Origin: Candidatus Goldiibacteriota bacterium | GTDB lineage: Bacteria > Oederibacteriota > PGYV01 > DSYL01 | Assembly (NCBI GenBank): GCA_026418955.1 | Contig: JAOAAI010000130.1 | Coordinates: forward strand, 1-18,376 | Direction: 5' to 3' | DNA length: 18,376 nucleotides | In this document: piece by piece, positions 15,497 through 18,376 of the stretch | Layout: each line of letters begins with the position of its first letter | How positions within the stretch are numbered: position 1 is the first letter of the stretch | Notes under the pieces: generated by a model | What the model saw: the letters and a program-made list of their open reading frames with translations, nothing else | Told to the model about the DNA's origin: nothing | Databases searched by the model: none | Program-made: the position numbers and the translations under genes

Positions 15497-16857
15497 TTTA
15501 CACATTTTTCAATCTCTTTTCTTATTTCATAAATGTTTCCAGCCCCAAGAATAAAAACAATATCATTTTTATCAATTACCCTTTTTAATCTCTCTATTAT
15601 CATTTCCCAGTTTGTTTCGTAATATACATTTTTAAATCCATTTTCAAGCATTGAATCTTTTATCAAAGCAGAAGAAACTCCGGGTATTGGTGCTTCCCGT
15701 GCTGGGTAAATATTATCCAAAATAACAACATCAGCAATAGATAATGATGATGCAAATTCTTTATACAATAACTGTGTTCTTGAATAAAGATGTGGTTGAA
15801 ATATAACAATAATCTTATTTTTCGCTATTTCCTTACCTGTCTCCAAAACTTTTCTTATTTCCATAGGATGATGTGCATAATCATCTATTATTGTGTAATT
15901 TTTTTGTTTGAAAATATTAAAACGCCTTTTTACATTTTTAAATTTTTTTAATGCCCTTTTTATAACTCCCAATTTAATTCCTGTATCATATGCAATGGCA
16001 ATAGCCATTAAAGAATTATGAACATTATGTTTTCCAGGTATTCCCAATACAAATTTACCTAATTTTTTATTTCTGTAAACCACATCAAAAGATTGTGTAA
16101 GAAGTGTTGTTTTTATATTTTCCGCATATATATCATTTGTTTTATCAAAACCATAAAAAACAACACGGACAAATATTTCAGATTGTATTGAACGAATATT
16201 AGGATCATCTCCATTTAAATAAGCAACTCCATAAAAAGGTATATTATTGATAAATTGAACAAATGCTTCTTTTAAAGCATCCATCCTTTTATAATAATCC
16301 ATATGGTCATTATCAATATTAGTTACTCCAACGACAACTGGATTGAGCTTTAAAAATGATCCAAATGCCTCACACGCTTCTGCTATAACATATTTACCTT
16401 TACCTGCTTTTGCATGTGCGCCTTTTGCCCGAACAATACCACCAACAATATATGTTGGATCTAATTTTGCTTCTTCAAATATTGAGGCTAATAACCATGT
16501 TGTGGTTGTTTTACCATGAGAACCAGCAATTGCAATACCATATTTTAATCTCATAATTTCATCAAGCATAACAGCTCGTGGCACAACTGGAATTTTTTGT
16601 TTTCTTGCCTCTACTATCTCTGGATTTGTCTCTGGTATAGCATTTGAATACACAACAATATCTGCGCCCTTTATATTTTTAGCATCATGACCTATAAAAA
16701 TTTTTCCACCGCTTTTTTCAATTCTTTTTGTATTCTCACTTTCTTTTATATCAGATCCAGTGATTTTATATCCGAGATTTAAAAAAACTTCAGCAATGCC
16801 ATTCATTCCAGAACCACCAATACCTATAAAATGTAAATGTTTTATACTTTTCTGCAT
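15493..16857 (-). CDS. murC: UDP-N-acetylmuramate--L-alanine ligase
   Basis: MurC adds L-Ala to UDP-MurNAc using ATP in the cytoplasm. The 454-residue protein has the three Mur-ligase domains: an N-terminal UDP-binding fold (IGIGGSGMNGIAEVF, 11-25), the ATPase centre (AGSHGKTTTTWLLA, 111-124; TNIDNDHMDYY, 179-189) and the C-terminal domain (DDYAHHPMEI; PHLYSRTQLL). One active-site stretch is unusual: AEACEAFGSF at 159-168 where most MurC proteins have AEADESDGSF, so two acidic residues are replaced by Cys and Phe while both glutamates stay. The start has GGAG inside the murG end seven bases upstream. MurC identity over MurD/E/F is clear from the N-terminal motif and the gene order. Confidence 0.96.
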   Translation of the reverse strand: MQKSIKHLHFIGIGGSGMNGIAEVFLNLGYKITGSDIKESENTKRIEKSGGKIFIGHDAKNIKGADIVVYSNAIPETNPEIVEARKQKIPVVPRAVMLDEIMRLKYGIAIAGSHGKTTTTWLLASIFEEAKLDPTYIVGGIVRAKGAHAKAGKGKYVIAEACEAFGSFLKLNPVVVGVTNIDNDHMDYYKRMDALKEAFVQFINNIPFYGVAYLNGDDPNIRSIQSEIFVRVVFYGFDKTNDIYAENIKTTLLTQSFDVVYRNKKLGKFVLGIPGKHNVHNSLMAIAIAYDTGIKLGVIKRALKKFKNVKRRFNIFKQKNYTIIDDYAHHPMEIRKVLETGKEIAKNKIIVIFQPHLYSRTQLLYKEFASSLSIADVVILDNIYPAREAPIPGVSSALIKDSMLENGFKNVYYETNWEMIIERLKRVIDKNDIVFILGAGNIYEIRKEIEKCVK

Positions 16858-16861
16858 TTAA

Positions 16862-17938
16862 TTACTCCATCATAAAATTTATTATTTCTTCCACACTATC
16901 TTTCACATATAACTTTTTTATATTTTCTTTTATTGTTTTATTATTTTTATTATTCAACAAATACTTTAGCCCTTCTATTAAATTAGCATCATTTAGTTCA
17001 CTATCTTTTATCACTATAGCAGCATTATACTTTTTAAAAAGCATCGCATTTTTTTCCTGATGATTATCAGTTGCATATGGATAAGGAATTAAAATTGATG
17101 GTATCCGTAATGCCACGATTTCAGCAAGAGTGCTTGCCCCAGCTCTTAAAATGGCAACATCAGAAACAGCATAGGCAAGACCAGAATCATATATAAAATC
17201 AAACACTCTTATTTTTATTTTTGATTTAATTATTATTTTTTTTATTTTCCGATAATCTGCTTTGCCTGTCATCCATATTATTTGAATATTTTTTATTTCC
17301 TCTTCTATTTTTTTAAGAGCTGATATTACTATATCATTTATTTTTCTTGCAGCACGACTGCCAGGCATTATAAGTATTGTTTTTTTATTTCTGTCTAATT
17401 CAAAATATTTAAATGCATCATTTTTATTTTTATTAAGTATTGAATATCTAACCGGATTACCAGTCACCCTTGTTTTTTGGGCACAAAAATATTTCTTTGT
17501 TTCTTCAAAACCAGTGGTAATTTTTGTTACAAATAATCCAAGCACCCTATTTGCAATACCAGGATAAACATTTGGCTCATGTATCAATGTTTTTTTTCTT
17601 GTGAGAACTGCTGCAATAAGAACAGGAAAGGATACAAAACCACCAGTTCCTACAACTATATCAGGATTAAACTTTTTTATAATCTTGAATGATTCAAATA
17701 TTGCTTTTAAATTAAAAAATGTATTTATTAAATTTTTAATAGTTACTGCTCTTATCAATGGTTTTGCAGAAATAAAAATAAATTTATAATTATATTTTTT
17801 TATTATATTCTTTTCTATACCATCATAGCTTCCTACAAAAAGTATATTTACATCTTTTCTTAATGCCAGTTTTTCTGCAATTGCAATCGCAGGAAAAATA
17901 TGACCACCTGTACCACCGCAAGCAAAAATTGCATTCAT
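16862..17938 (-). CDS. murG: UDP-GlcNAc transferase making lipid II (MurG)
   Basis: MurG transfers GlcNAc from UDP-GlcNAc to lipid I on the inner face of the membrane. At 358 residues it is normal in size, with two Rossmann domains. Features: ACGGTGGHIFPA (6-17), HEPNVYPGIANR in the N-domain, MPGSRAARKIN in place of the common GGSQGARxxN, RAGASTLAEI and PYPYATDNHQEKNA in the UDP-GlcNAc pocket. The ATG overlaps the ftsW stop by four bases (ATGA). It is followed after four bases by murC. Confidence 0.97.
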   Translation of the reverse strand: MNAIFACGGTGGHIFPAIAIAEKLALRKDVNILFVGSYDGIEKNIIKKYNYKFIFISAKPLIRAVTIKNLINTFFNLKAIFESFKIIKKFNPDIVVGTGGFVSFPVLIAAVLTRKKTLIHEPNVYPGIANRVLGLFVTKITTGFEETKKYFCAQKTRVTGNPVRYSILNKNKNDAFKYFELDRNKKTILIMPGSRAARKINDIVISALKKIEEEIKNIQIIWMTGKADYRKIKKIIIKSKIKIRVFDFIYDSGLAYAVSDVAILRAGASTLAEIVALRIPSILIPYPYATDNHQEKNAMLFKKYNAAIVIKDSELNDANLIEGLKYLLNNKNNKTIKENIKKLYVKDSVEEIINFMME

Positions 17939-18376
17939 GGCCTACCCCCATTTACCTCTTTTGATATTGATAAAAGAATTGCTATTGCGATTATATTTGA
18001 TATTAAAGCAGTACCACCGAAACTCAAAAAAGGCAATGTAGTCCCTTTTGGTGGTAACATTCCAGTAACTACAAAAATATTGGTGAGTGCTTGAATAACT
18101 ATCATAAAAGTTAAACCAGCTGCAAGATATTTTAAAAAATTATCTTTAACAGATACAGAAATATAAATTCCTCTCTGTAGGATAAAATAAAAACCAACAA
18201 AAACAAGCATACAACCCCATATTCCAAGTTCTTCACCTATTATTGAAAAAATATAATCCGTATGAGTTGCAGGTAAATAATAAAATTTTTGTTGACTCTG
18301 GAATAAACCATTTCCTAAAATTCCACCTGAACCGATAGCAATTAAAGATTGTATTATCTGCCAACCAGCTCCATAA
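17935..18376 (-). CDS. ftsW: Septal glycan polymerase FtsW, C-terminal part only
   Basis: FtsW is the SEDS-family membrane enzyme that polymerises lipid II at the septum. The frame is open from the right edge to the stop at 17935, giving the last 146 residues of a protein of roughly 360-400; the start lies outside. The fragment contains IIQSLIAIGSGGILGNGLF, then QQKFYYLPATHTDYIFSIIGEELG, the hallmark SEDS loop, and LPFLSFGGTALISN near the end. An internal ATG at 18210 is not the start, since the conserved loop lies upstream of it. The choice of FtsW over RodA rests on its place directly before murG. Confidence 0.95.
   Translation of the reverse strand, partial: YGAGWQIIQSLIAIGSGGILGNGLFQSQQKFYYLPATHTDYIFSIIGEELGIWGCMLVFVGFYFILQRGIYISVSVKDNFLKYLAAGLTFMIVIQALTNIFVVTGMLPPKGTTLPFLSFGGTALISNIIAIAILLSISKEVNGGRP

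Noticed and set aside
17935..18210. A separate 91-residue membrane protein starting at ATG 18210
   Set aside because: The frame continues upstream to the window edge and encodes the hallmark FtsW loop, so this is only the end of ftsW.

Overview
This is an AT-rich bacterial window in which every gene I can support lies on the minus strand, so transcription runs from high to low coordinates. The organism is probably a diderm (Gram-negative-type) bacterium. The window encodes a predicted outer-membrane beta-barrel protein, a lipoprotein and a peptidoglycan amidase with a signal peptide, together with a full cell-wall and division cluster. Divergence in FtsZ, FtsQ and MurC, plus a DUF116 protein, suggests a little-sampled lineage, possibly an uncultured candidate phylum. 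I cannot place it further from sequence alone.

Right part (18376 down to about 10650): the second half of a division and cell-wall (dcw) cluster in canonical order: ftsW (3' part only), murG, murC, murB, ddl, ftsQ, ftsA, ftsZ. Junctions are tight, with several overlaps of the ATGA type, so this is almost certainly one transcription unit. It makes UDP-MurNAc-L-Ala (murB, murC), D-Ala-D-Ala (ddl) and lipid II (murG), then builds the septal ring (ftsZ, ftsA, ftsQ, ftsW).

Middle (10625 to about 7560): a secreted N-acetylmuramoyl-L-alanine amidase overlaps a PgeF/YfiH-type peptidoglycan-editing protein by 4 bases. A membrane-anchored DUF116 protein follows. A long hairpin followed by a T-tract closes this block and is a convincing intrinsic terminator.

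Left-middle (7507 to about 4421): a recognisable promoter drives one large gene. Its product joins a signal peptide, an HExxH metallopeptidase domain, a TolB/PD40-type propeller and a C-terminal Omp85-like barrel. A weaker terminator candidate follows.

Left (4377 to 1): uppP (undecaprenyl-diphosphate phosphatase), a PhnP-like metallo-hydrolase sharing one base with it, a TPM-domain membrane protein whose true start appears to be non-standard, and a small lipoprotein. The 5' part of priA (replication restart helicase) runs off the left edge.

I see no tRNA, rRNA, CRISPR array, insertion sequence or phage gene. This is mostly a conserved housekeeping region. The points worth a second look are divergent family members, gene-start problems and one fused outer-membrane protein.
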